Positions 10,217 through 16,681 of a DNA stretch of 64,000 bases are shown here, in pieces. Under the pieces are notes generated by a model. That model ran no database searches, was not told the origin of the DNA, and worked only from the letters and a program-made list of their open reading frames with translations. The position numbers were made by a program, and so were the translations under genes. The stretch spans positions 832,627-896,626 of the forward strand of contig NZ_KL370880.1 of the NCBI RefSeq assembly GCF_000702265.1, given 5' to 3'. The DNA comes from Butyrivibrio sp. NC2002. Lineage in GTDB: Bacteria; Bacillota; Clostridia; Lachnospirales; Lachnospiraceae. Each line of letters opens with the position of its first letter. The first letter of the stretch is position 1.

Positions 10217-10468
10217 ATGAGCAATAATGAAAAAATTCTATCGGATGAAGAACTTAATGAGGTTAGTGGTGGTTCGCAGTTATACGTTGATGATGAACTT
10301 ATGACAACACAAAATACTCTTTATTCAGGGAAGACCAAAAAGAAGGTTTCTAATCTCCTGATGAGTGGAGATAAAAAAGTAACTGCTGATAAGCTTGGTT
10401 CACCTACAAGAGTAAAAAGCACTACAATTTCAAATGTGTCCGTAAACCCTGATGGACAGTGGGTTTAA
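10217..10468 (+). CDS. Double-glycine-leader peptide, bacteriocin-like, orphan
   Basis: Small secreted-peptide precursor of 83 residues. The N-terminus MSNNEKILSDEELNEVSGG is a classic double-glycine leader (hydrophobic/acidic ELxxVSGG pattern). Such leaders are cut and exported by peptidase-containing ABC transporters. The remaining 64-residue core is hydrophilic, has no cysteine, is rich in Lys, Thr and Ser, has slight net positive charge and ends in DGQWV. I do not recognise the core. The ATG at 10217 has a strong AGGAGGG site; an in-frame start 18 codons upstream has none. No immunity, modification or peptidase-ABC gene is in the window. An inverted repeat (AATTACCA at 10146, TGGTAATT at 10189) lies in its upstream region and could be an operator. 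Function may be bacteriocin, pheromone or other secreted effector. Confidence 0.75.
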   Translation: MSNNEKILSDEELNEVSGGSQLYVDDELMTTQNTLYSGKTKKKVSNLLMSGDKKVTADKLGSPTRVKSTTISNVSVNPDGQWV

Positions 10469-10482
10469 ACGAGTAAAAACAG

Positions 10483-10520
10483 TATCCACCTTTCGCAATG
10501 AGAGGTGGATATTTAAGTTT
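10483..10520 (+). terminator. Hairpin after the leader-peptide gene
   Basis: A 9-bp perfect stem (TATCCACCT at 10483-10491 with AGGTGGATA at 10503-10511) is followed by TTTAAGTTTTTT. It starts 15 bases after the stop codon and suggests the peptide gene is a single-gene transcript. Confidence 0.75.
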
Positions 10521-10554
10521 TTTAAAAAAAATCAAAATTTTTAAAAAAAAGTGC

Positions 10555-10586
10555 TTGCATTAATTATAAAGATGTAATAATATAAT
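10555..10586 (+). promoter_or_regulatory. Candidate promoter for tRNA-Glu
   Basis: TTGCAT at 10555-10560 and TAATAT at 10578-10583 have 17-base spacing; an overlapping TATAAT at 10581-10586 would give 20. A short hairpin (GTCGCC ... GGCGAC, 10590-10609) lies between it and the tRNA, probably in the 5' leader of the precursor. Confidence 0.5.
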
Positions 10587-10624
10587 CAAGTCGCCAAACG
10601 AAAGGCGACAAACAAAAACTAAAT

Positions 10625-10696
10625 GGCTCGTTGGTCAAGCGGCTAAGACGCTGCCCTCTCACGGCAGAATCAGCGGTTCGATTCCGCTACGAGCTA
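10625..10696 (+). tRNA. tRNA-Glu (anticodon CUC)
   Basis: Cloverleaf read by eye. The acceptor stem GGCTCGT pairs with ACGAGCT (one terminal G-U), with discriminator A. The anticodon stem CTGCC/GGCAG encloses the loop CTCTCAC with anticodon CTC. The T arm AGCGG-TTCGATT-CCGCT is intact. The CCA end is not encoded. The sequence resembles Bacillus tRNA-Glu, but the anticodon is CUC rather than the usual UUC, so it reads only GAG; a second tRNA-Glu elsewhere must read GAA. A terminator follows at 10725. Confidence 0.93.
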
Positions 10697-10724
10697 CTGA
10701 CTGTGTAAACAGCCCAACCCTATG

Positions 10725-10760
10725 ACTCCAGATGCTATCAGCATTTCGGAGTTTTTTATT
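10725..10760 (+). terminator. Terminator after tRNA-Glu
   Basis: A two-part hairpin (ACTCC...GGAGT outside, ATGCT...AGCAT inside) at 10725-10752 is followed by TTTTTTATTTT. It ends the tRNA transcript. Confidence 0.8.
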
Positions 10761-10789
10761 TTCATACGCTATCAAGATAATATTTTTTG

Positions 10790-10818
10790 TTGAAAAATGC
10801 TTGAATAAGCGTTAGAAT
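10790..10818 (+). promoter_or_regulatory. Candidate promoter for antitoxin RNA
   Basis: TTGAAA at 10790-10795 and TAGAAT at 10813-10818 with exactly 17 bases between fit a vegetative promoter. Transcription would start near 10825 and run rightward into the shared hairpin at 10867-10905, giving a short RNA antisense to the 3' end of the toxin message. A second TATAAT at 10853-10858 has no partner -35 box. Confidence 0.5.
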
Positions 10819-10824
10819 CAAAAT

Positions 10825-10906
10825 ATCTAAGAGGTGGTGCAAACCCCTCGCGTATAATTGTAGACTAAAATAGCTGCCAATCTTTGCGGGAGGGGCAGCT
10901 ATTTTA
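10825..10906 (+). ncRNA. Putative antisense antitoxin RNA of a type I toxin-antitoxin pair
   Basis: This short region has a good upstream promoter and ends in a hairpin that can act in both directions. It is convergent with the small toxin gene on the minus strand and overlaps the tail of its message, the arrangement known for par/fst and txpA/ratA type I systems. Its 5' part (GGTGGTGCA, 10833-10841) is an inverted copy of the start of the toxin leader (11031-11039), so the two RNAs begin with nearly the same sequence. No open reading frame of note is present. The RNA itself is inferred; ends are approximate. Confidence 0.5.
10867..10905. terminator. Bidirectional terminator shared by toxin and antitoxin RNAs
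   Basis: A 12-bp perfect inverted repeat (AAAATAGCTGCC at 10867-10878, GGCAGCTATTTT at 10894-10905) with A-rich and T-rich flanks works as a terminator on either strand. The toxin stop codon lies three bases beyond its right end. Confidence 0.75.
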
Positions 10907-10907
10907 C

Positions 10908-10994
10908 TCACTTCATCTTAGATATTTTGTAAGTGAGTCCTATGATTGCTACGATCAGCAATCCAAATTGGATCAAGTCTGACCATGATACCAT
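10908..10994 (-). CDS. Small hydrophobic toxin, type I toxin-antitoxin (putative holin-like)
   Basis: A 28-residue peptide starting MVSWSDLIQFGLLIVAIIGL and ending TYKISKMK. It has a short polar N-terminus, one membrane-spanning helix (about residues 7-22) and a lysine-rich tail, the make-up of the putative holin-like (Hol_Tox) and Fst/TxpA-type toxins of Firmicutes. An AAAGGAG ribosome site lies seven bases before the ATG. On the minus strand a promoter (TTGTAA, 16 bases, TATAAT; 11074-11047) lies upstream. A bidirectional terminator follows the stop and a convergent promoter faces it. Expression is expected to depolarise the membrane if the antisense RNA is lost. The peptide is too short for most gene callers. 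Confidence 0.75.
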   Translation of the reverse strand: MVSWSDLIQFGLLIVAIIGLTYKISKMK

Positions 10995-11046
10995 AGGCAA
11001 CTCCTTTCGATTCTCAAAAAGTCGAAGGGCTGCACCACCAAAGATT

Positions 11047-11074
11047 ATTATACAGATAGATGGCTGAATTACAA
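11047..11074 (-). promoter_or_regulatory. Promoter of the small toxin gene
   Basis: On the minus strand TTGTAA (11074-11069) and a perfect TATAAT (11052-11047) are 16 bases apart. The start would be near 11040, giving a toxin leader of about 45 bases that begins near GGTGGTGCA. Confidence 0.6.
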
Positions 11075-11170
11075 CGATAATTGTATGTCGAAATATTGTA
11101 TATTGCTCTATTCACAAGACGGTTTATTGGACGCCCTTCATTCTAAATTTTTTGTTTAAATAATTCAAAA

Positions 11171-11205
11171 AATGGCTATGACACAGTGACATTGTCATAG
11201 CCATT
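11171..11205. terminator. Bidirectional hairpin in gene-free stretch
   Basis: A 13-bp perfect stem (AATGGCTATGACA at 11171-11183, TGTCATAGCCATT at 11193-11205) with A runs on the left and T-rich sequence on the right. It ends whatever is transcribed toward it from either side; no clear gene abuts it. Confidence 0.6.
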
Positions 11206-11268
11206 TATATCGAACAGCTTCTGAAAGATCGCTGCACACTCATATATTACGTCCATTATCCTCTTATC

Positions 11269-11306
11269 ATTAATAAAAGCCTTGCTTACGCAAGGCTTTT
11301 ATTAAT
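11269..11306. terminator. Perfect 17-bp hairpin
   Basis: ATTAATAAAAGCCTTGC (11269-11285) and its exact complement (11290-11306) enclose a four-base loop. The A/T-rich base and GC-rich tip fit a terminator on either strand. Confidence 0.6.
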
Positions 11307-11920
11307 GCAACTTTCTTTTCGCTTTCGCTAGATGGTCTATGGTAAGTTGTCACCTTTTACGACAAGATAACTGCTCTTTCTCGTTTCGCAAAATTAAAAA
11401 TAATTAATAATTGCGAAATATAAGTGGCAGGATTATCAAATCATCAAGGGATTCCCTGTATTAGTCATTTATTATGCTTCCCAAGGCAAGAGGATGTAAC
11501 CGAGTTGATTTATCAGATTTTTAAAGAATAAAAATATGAGATAAAGTGTCCAATTTGTAATAGGGCAAAATAATGTTGTAATACATCTAACCCTGTGATA
11601 GCATACAAGATGTAGAAAATTAACAGGGGAGAAACGATGAGCATTTGATAATTTGATTTGAGAAACACTTTAATGATTAAGCGCGAAAAGATGCATTAGG
11701 CATTTTCTGATTTGCTGTAAAGTATGCATGACAGAAATAAATGCGCTTAAGAGTAGCTTGGCCGAGATATCCGAGCTATGTTTGTGTACTCTTAAATTAG
11801 ATTATCGTACGTTATTCTGTTCTGTTCATATAGGAATTTAGTATGAGTCTATTTTTGTGTACACAAGAATAGACTTTTTAATTTGCGCAGAGAAACTTGA
11901 TATGATTACTGGAGGAAGAT
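11306..11920 (+). other. Gene-free, hairpin-rich leader region of the efflux gene
   Basis: About 600 bases with no credible coding frame. Visible structure includes an interleaved pair of complementary segments at 11582-11628 that can form a pseudoknot. Next come AGGGGAG plus a three-codon frame ATG AGC ATT TGA (11637-11648) and long-range complements TTAAGCGC/GCGCTTAA and AAGAGTA/TACTCTT between about 11676 and 11793. A terminator-like hairpin sits at 11846-11880. Together these look like a long regulated 5' leader of the MFS gene, but each piece is short and the reading is tentative. Confidence 0.35.
11846..11880 (+). terminator. Terminator or attenuator just upstream of the MFS gene
   Basis: A 15-bp stem with one G-T pair (AGTCTATTTTTGTGT at 11846-11860, ACACAAGAATAGACT at 11861-11875) is followed by TTTTTA. 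It sits only 41 bases before the MFS start codon, with no gene before it for 850 bases, which suggests attenuation of the pump gene. If the promoter lies between it and the gene, it would instead simply be an upstream terminator. Confidence 0.6.
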
Positions 11921-13186
11921 ATGAAAAAAGAAAAAGATACAAATTCAAATCCCTTGTGGACCAGGGATTTTACTATAATCACACTTGGAAGTGTGGTGTC
12001 CATGTTTGGAAATAGTATGGCGGGATTTGCCATGAGTCTGATGGTGCTGGACTACACCGGATCCACAATGCTATATGCGATTTACCTGTCAATGTATACG
12101 ATACCGCAGCTGATAATGCCTATAATATCCGGTGCGATACTGGACAGATTTTCAAGAAAAAAGATGATATATACTTTGGACTTTGTAATGTCAGTGATAT
12201 ACATCATAGTGGCGCTTGCAATATGGAAGGGGCTCTTTAATTTTCCGATGTTTGCAGTGCTTACGTTCTTTTTGGGGTGTATCAGCAGCGTATACATGGT
12301 AGCTTATGACAGCTTCTATCCACTTCTTATAACAAAAGGAAATTATTCCAAGGCGTATTCAATTGCAAGTGTACTTGAAACGCTCTCGCAAGTTATGGTG
12401 CCTGTTGCAACATTTTTCTATAACCTTGTGGGAATTGCACCGCTTATGATAATAAATGGCATATGCTTTTTTATAGCTGCATCTCTGGAGATGCAGATAC
12501 AGACTAAAGAACAATATATTGAAAAACAAAGAGCGGAGACAACCGATGAGGATCTTGGAAAAATTGCAAGAGTTTTAACGGATATAAGAGAAGGCTTTGA
12601 ATATCTTGTTTCTGAAAAAGGTCTTAGGGCGATTGCTATTTATTTTCTGTTCAGTGCAATGGCAGGCGGAGCCATGAATGTTATAGGACTTCCGTATTTT
12701 AAGAGCAATTATGATTATGGAGAATATATATTCATTGGAATTTTTGGTATGAGCTTTATTGGAAGGGCTGTTGGAGGAATGTATCACTACAGACACAGGC
12801 TACCTGCAAGGCATAAGTACTCAATTGCACTTTTCGTTTATGTGATGATAGGAATATTTGAAGGAGCTTACCTGTATCTGCCATTTTATATAGCTATGCT
12901 ACTTAGCTTCATGGTGGGAGTTCTTGGTGTTACAAGCTACACTATCAGAATTTCGTCCACCCAGAGCTATGTGCCTGATGAAAAGAAGGGCAGATTTAAT
13001 GGAGCTTTTCAGGTGCTTAGTACATCAGGTGCTTTGGTAGCAGAGCTTTCGGCAGGTGTACTTAGTATGTTTATGGGACAAAGGGAAATAGTCTTATTAT
13101 TTGAGGTTATGGGAGTTGCAGCAGCGCTGATACTTATTGGAGGAAATAAAAAACACGTAGAAAAAATTTATAATAGGAATATGTAA
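11921..13186 (+). CDS. MFS transporter, drug/macrolide efflux-like
   Basis: Twelve-helix major facilitator of 421 residues in the MFS_3 (Mef-like) group that exports drugs or small metabolites by proton antiport. The N-terminal half shows the usual loop 2-3 motif as GAILDRFSRKK, and hydrophobic helices run throughout. TGGAGGAAG precedes the ATG. A terminator-like hairpin ends 40 bases upstream, so expression may be attenuated. The orphan double-glycine peptide gene is 1.5 kb upstream; no link can be shown. Substrate unknown. Confidence 0.85.
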   Translation: MKKEKDTNSNPLWTRDFTIITLGSVVSMFGNSMAGFAMSLMVLDYTGSTMLYAIYLSMYTIPQLIMPIISGAILDRFSRKKMIYTLDFVMSVIYIIVALAIWKGLFNFPMFAVLTFFLGCISSVYMVAYDSFYPLLITKGNYSKAYSIASVLETLSQVMVPVATFFYNLVGIAPLMIINGICFFIAASLEMQIQTKEQYIEKQRAETTDEDLGKIARVLTDIREGFEYLVSEKGLRAIAIYFLFSAMAGGAMNVIGLPYFKSNYDYGEYIFIGIFGMSFIGRAVGGMYHYRHRLPARHKYSIALFVYVMIGIFEGAYLYLPFYIAMLLSFMVGVLGVTSYTIRISSTQSYVPDEKKGRFNGAFQVLSTSGALVAELSAGVLSMFMGQREIVLLFEVMGVAAALILIGGNKKHVEKIYNRNM

Positions 13187-13242
13187 TGATATGGGGCTGT
13201 CGCCTTAGAGCAACCAAATAAAGATGACTTTGTTCGGAAATA

Positions 13243-13285
13243 TATTCGGAAGGATATCAAATGTACGTTGACATCCTTCCGAATA
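13243..13285 (+). terminator. Hairpin after MFS gene
   Basis: A 17-base stem with one mismatch (TATTCGGAAGGATATCA at 13243-13259, TGACATCCTTCCGAATA at 13269-13285) lies 57 bases after the MFS stop. T-richness after it is modest (ATGTTTA). Confidence 0.55.
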
Positions 13286-13310
13286 ATGTTTATACTGTAG
13301 GAGATGATAG

Positions 13311-15194
13311 ATGCAAAGGGGGCATGTTCATATGAAATCCTGCAAGCAAATGGCTGTGGTATGGGGAATATCGGAGCGTAGAGTGACGGAATTCTGCAAG
13401 GAAGGTATGATTCCCGGAGCTGTTAAGGTGGGTAAAAGATGGCAGATACCGGATGATGCAAAGCGTCCGGCTGATAAGCGTATCGTTACAGGACGATATA
13501 TCAAGTCGGGAGTAGAGAATGAAAAAAAACCACTTCCGGTAGGAATATCGGATTATATCCGTGCACAGTCAGAATACTATTATGTGGACAAGACACTCCT
13601 GATCAAAGAGTTTCTTGATCGTAAAGCTTTTGTCTCATTATTTACAAGACCAAGACGTTTCGGAAAGACCCTGAATATGGATATGCTTCGGGTTTTCTTT
13701 GAAATATCTGATGAAGATACAAGCAGGTATTTTACCGACAAAGAGATCTGGAAGTGCGGGGATGAGTACAGAAAGCATCAGGGGAAGTATCCTGTGATAT
13801 TTCTTACATTTAAAGATGTCAAATATGATTCCTGGGAAGCAACGTTTGCAAAGATCTCCGGGCTGCTGCAGGAAGAATTTGGAAGACATTCTGAACTGCA
13901 AAATAGTGATAAACTCGAAAAGTATGAGAAAGACTATTTTGAGAAAGTATTAAACGGACAGGCGAATGAAGTAGAGCTTTCGGCTTCTCTTCAAAGGCTT
14001 TCCAAAATGCTTGCAGCTCATTACAAAAAAGCCCCGATCATCATTATTGATGAGTATGATACTCCGATCCAGGAAGGGTATTCGAAGGAATTCTATGATG
14101 AGATAATCGGATTCATGAGGAACTTTTTTTCCGGAGCATTCAAGGACAACAGTAACCTGTCATATGGATTCCTGACCGGTATATTAAGGATAGCGCAGGA
14201 GAGCATTTTCAGTGGTCTGAACAATCTTACGGTTAATTCGGTAATGGACGAGGAGTACGATGGTTTCTTTGGATTCACTGAATCGGAAGTGAGAGAAATG
14301 CTTGCTTATTATGGAGCATCCGATAAGGAGGAGGAACTTCGGAACTGGTATGATGGATATCTCTTCGGGAACAAGGAAATATATAACCCGTGGTCAGTGA
14401 TCAATTACTTGTCAAGAGGATGCCTGCCGCAGGCATACTGGGTGAACACCGGAAAGAACGAAGTACTGGAAGATGTACTGAAGGCTGCAACGGGCGATAT
14501 CACGGAGAAACTGTATTCCCTTCTTCAGGGCGAGCGTATGATTGCCAGGATCGATCAGAACGTGGTGTACAGATCACTTGCAGAAGATCCTGCGAATATA
14601 TACAGTCTGCTTCTGGTAGCCGGATATCTGAAGACACCAAAGAAGGAACTTCAGGGCGATGGAGCATGGCTGTGTGAGGTTTCGATACCGAACCGCGAGA
14701 TAGCTGCAGTATATAAGAGTGAGATCCTGTTGCATCTGATGCAGATCGGCGCAATGGGGAGAGCTACAGCCAATAAGATCGCTGAGAGTCTTTTTTCACA
14801 GGATACAAAGAAACTGCAGGACGGAATCGGAGAATACTTAAAGAAGAGCATCAGCTTCTATGATGCCGGAGCGGAGGGGTTTTATCACGGTCTGGTTCTC
14901 GGGCTTATCGCTTTGATGGATAACCAGTATCGGATCAGGTCCAACAGAGAGTCCGGCGACGGACGATATGATATCAGCCTGTTCCCCAGGGAAAATAAAT
15001 ACCCGGGGATGATCATGGAATTAAAATGGGATAAAGATCTGAATGATGAGGAACTGGATGCCTTATCTTCAGAAGCTCTTGATCAGATAAATGACAAAGG
15101 CTACGATACTGAAATGTGTGAGGAGGGTGTAACTCAGATTATAAAATTCGGGATAGCATTCTCAGGAAAAAGAGTAAAGATAAGAACGGAATAA
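13311..15194 (+). CDS. HTH / AAA-ATPase-like / PD-(D/E)XK nuclease-like fusion protein
   Basis: A 627-residue protein of the widespread but uncharacterised AAA-ATPase-like family. Parts in order: residues ~8-60 form an excisionase/MerR-like helix-turn-helix (AVVWGISERRVTEFCKEG ... VGKRWQIP). Next is an ATPase domain with a Walker A-like RPRRFGKTLN near 113-122 and Walker B IIIIDEYD near 243. The C-terminal nuclease-like fold has YDISLF ... IMELKWD near 550-578, matching the D-(E)xK pattern. ATG at 13311 has AGGAG seven bases upstream; ATG at 13332 with AAAGGGGG is an equal alternative. The gene is monocistronic, flanked by hairpins. These proteins occur in many dispersed copies in gut bacteria; a role in DNA mobility or defence is suspected but unproven. 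Confidence 0.8.
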   Translation: MQRGHVHMKSCKQMAVVWGISERRVTEFCKEGMIPGAVKVGKRWQIPDDAKRPADKRIVTGRYIKSGVENEKKPLPVGISDYIRAQSEYYYVDKTLLIKEFLDRKAFVSLFTRPRRFGKTLNMDMLRVFFEISDEDTSRYFTDKEIWKCGDEYRKHQGKYPVIFLTFKDVKYDSWEATFAKISGLLQEEFGRHSELQNSDKLEKYEKDYFEKVLNGQANEVELSASLQRLSKMLAAHYKKAPIIIIDEYDTPIQEGYSKEFYDEIIGFMRNFFSGAFKDNSNLSYGFLTGILRIAQESIFSGLNNLTVNSVMDEEYDGFFGFTESEVREMLAYYGASDKEEELRNWYDGYLFGNKEIYNPWSVINYLSRGCLPQAYWVNTGKNEVLEDVLKAATGDITEKLYSLLQGERMIARIDQNVVYRSLAEDPANIYSLLLVAGYLKTPKKELQGDGAWLCEVSIPNREIAAVYKSEILLHLMQIGAMGRATANKIAESLFSQDTKKLQDGIGEYLKKSISFYDAGAEGFYHGLVLGLIALMDNQYRIRSNRESGDGRYDISLFPRENKYPGMIMELKWDKDLNDEELDALSSEALDQINDKGYDTEMCEEGVTQIIKFGIAFSGKRVKIRTE

Positions 15195-15207
15195 AACAAT
15201 GTGCCCT

Positions 15208-15234
15208 AAGGATCTCTTCGGAGGTCCTTTTTGT
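15208..15234 (+). terminator. Terminator after the AAA/nuclease-like gene
   Basis: AAGGATCTC (15208-15216) pairs with GAGGTCCTT (15221-15229) around a TTCG tetraloop, followed by a T run. Strong form of a Rho-independent terminator. Confidence 0.85.
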
Positions 15235-15399
15235 TGGACATTAGTTGGACAATGGGCAGTATACTGTAAAAATGTAGAAGGCATCAGGCCTTTGGGGGAA
15301 TATCATCAGATAGTCTGAAAAGTTTTTCACAATATATAAAGCTGACAGGCAAAAATGAAAATTTAATAGTGAGAAATCACTAAAAAGTGGCGATATTTC

Positions 15400-15428
15400 T
15401 TGCGATAGTTGTGCATATCTATTAAAAT
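15400..15428 (+). promoter_or_regulatory. Candidate promoter for glgC-glgD
   Basis: TTGCGA (15400-15405), 17 bases, TAAAAT (15423-15428). It lies in the 344-base gap before glgC and would leave a leader of about 105 bases. A small hairpin TAGTGA-GAAA-TCACTA (15367-15382) precedes it. I see nothing else in the gap. Confidence 0.45.
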
Positions 15429-15538
15429 AATAGATATAATATTAAGAAAATATTCAGACTTTTATGGGACTGGATAGGAACCGGTGTTAAAAAAGTTGCC
15501 GGGGGAATGTTATTATTATTCTAAGAGAGGTAATCAAT

Positions 15539-16678
15539 ATGGCTCAAACTAATATGCTTGCTATGATCCTTGCAGGTGGAAGGGGCAGCAGGCTCCATGA
15601 CTTGACTAACAAAGTCGCAAAACCCGCCGTATCTTATGGCGGAAAATACCGTATTATTGACTTCCCGCTTAGTAACTGCGCAAATAGTGGAATTGATGTA
15701 GTCGGAGTTCTTACGCAGTATGAATCTGTACTCCTTAACAGCTATGTTGCCGCAGGCGGAAGATGGGGACTTGATACAAAGGACAGCGGAGTATTCGTAC
15801 TTACTCCCAGAGAAAAGGCTGATTCAGGTCTTGATGTATACAGAGGAACAGCTGATGCTATTTCTCAGAATATAGATTTTATCGATGCTTATGATCCTGA
15901 GTATCTTCTTGTTTTATCCGGCGATCACATCTATAAGATGAACTATGCCAAGATGCTTGCATATCATAAGGAACACAATGCTGATGCAACGATCGCTGTT
16001 ATCGGCGTTCCCAAGAAAGAGGCAAGCAGATTCGGTATCATGAATACCGCAAATGACGGACGTATAATCGAATTCGAGGAAAAACCCGCAAAGCCCAAGA
16101 GCAATCTGGCTTCGATGGGTATCTATATCTTTAACTGGAAGACAATGCGCAAGATGCTCATTGATGATATGAAGAACCCTGATTCAAGCCACGATTTTGG
16201 TAAGGACTTCATTCCGGTAATGCTTGAAGAGGGTAAGGCTCTCTATGCATACGAATTCTCAGGATATTGGAAAGATGTGGGAACTATTGATTCTCTCTGG
16301 GAAGCCAATATGGATCTTCTTGACAGTGAGAATGAACTTAATCTTGATGATACTTCATGGAAAATCTACACAGAAGACACTGGAACAATGCCTCAGTATA
16401 TTGGTTCTACAGCAAAGATTGACAGAGCCTATATCAACCAGGGGGCTGTTGTAAAAGGCGAAGTATCAAGCTCTGTTCTGTTTTCAAATGTAAGAATAGC
16501 AGAAGGCGCCAAGGTTAATGATTCTGTTCTTATGCCCGGTGTTGTAGTAGAGGAGGGGGCTGTCATTAATAGAGCACTTGTTGCTGACGGAGTCCGCATA
16601 GGCAAAAATGCCAAAGTTGGAGATAAAAAGAGCGAGGACATCCTCCTTGTTGCAAAAAATGTGAAGGGGGAGGCATAA
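15539..16678 (+). CDS. glgC: Glucose-1-phosphate adenylyltransferase
   Basis: Makes ADP-glucose, the glycogen precursor, from ATP and glucose 1-phosphate. The nucleotide-binding N-terminus [13 protein letters not shown] and the substrate region [16 protein letters not shown] are intact, as are [11 protein letters not shown] (metal-binding Asp) and [10 protein letters not shown]. The C-terminal third is a left-handed beta-helix with hexapeptide repeats. Length 379 fits. Directly followed by glgD with a three-base gap, the usual Firmicutes GlgC/GlgD pair that forms a mixed tetramer. GAGAGG precedes the ATG. Confidence 0.96.
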   Translation: MAQTNMLAMILAGGRGSRLHDLTNKVAKPAVSYGGKYRIIDFPLSNCANSGIDVVGVLTQYESVLLNSYVAAGGRWGLDTKDSGVFVLTPREKADSGLDVYRGTADAISQNIDFIDAYDPEYLLVLSGDHIYKMNYAKMLAYHKEHNADATIAVIGVPKKEASRFGIMNTANDGRIIEFEEKPAKPKSNLASMGIYIFNWKTMRKMLIDDMKNPDSSHDFGKDFIPVMLEEGKALYAYEFSGYWKDVGTIDSLWEANMDLLDSENELNLDDTSWKIYTEDTGTMPQYIGSTAKIDRAYINQGAVVKGEVSSSVLFSNVRIAEGAKVNDSVLMPGVVVEEGAVINRALVADGVRIGKNAKVGDKKSEDILLVAKNVKGEA

Positions 16679-16681
16679 AAA

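Noticed and set aside
11754..11794. tRNA-like fold: AAGAGTA...TACTCTT with an inner GGCCGAG arm
   Set aside because: Too short, with no anticodon or T arm; treated as part of a structured leader.
10625..15538. Integrated element using tRNA-Glu as attachment site
   Set aside because: No integrase and no direct repeat of the tRNA 3' end found downstream; the nearest likeness (TTTCGATTCTC at 11005) is too short.
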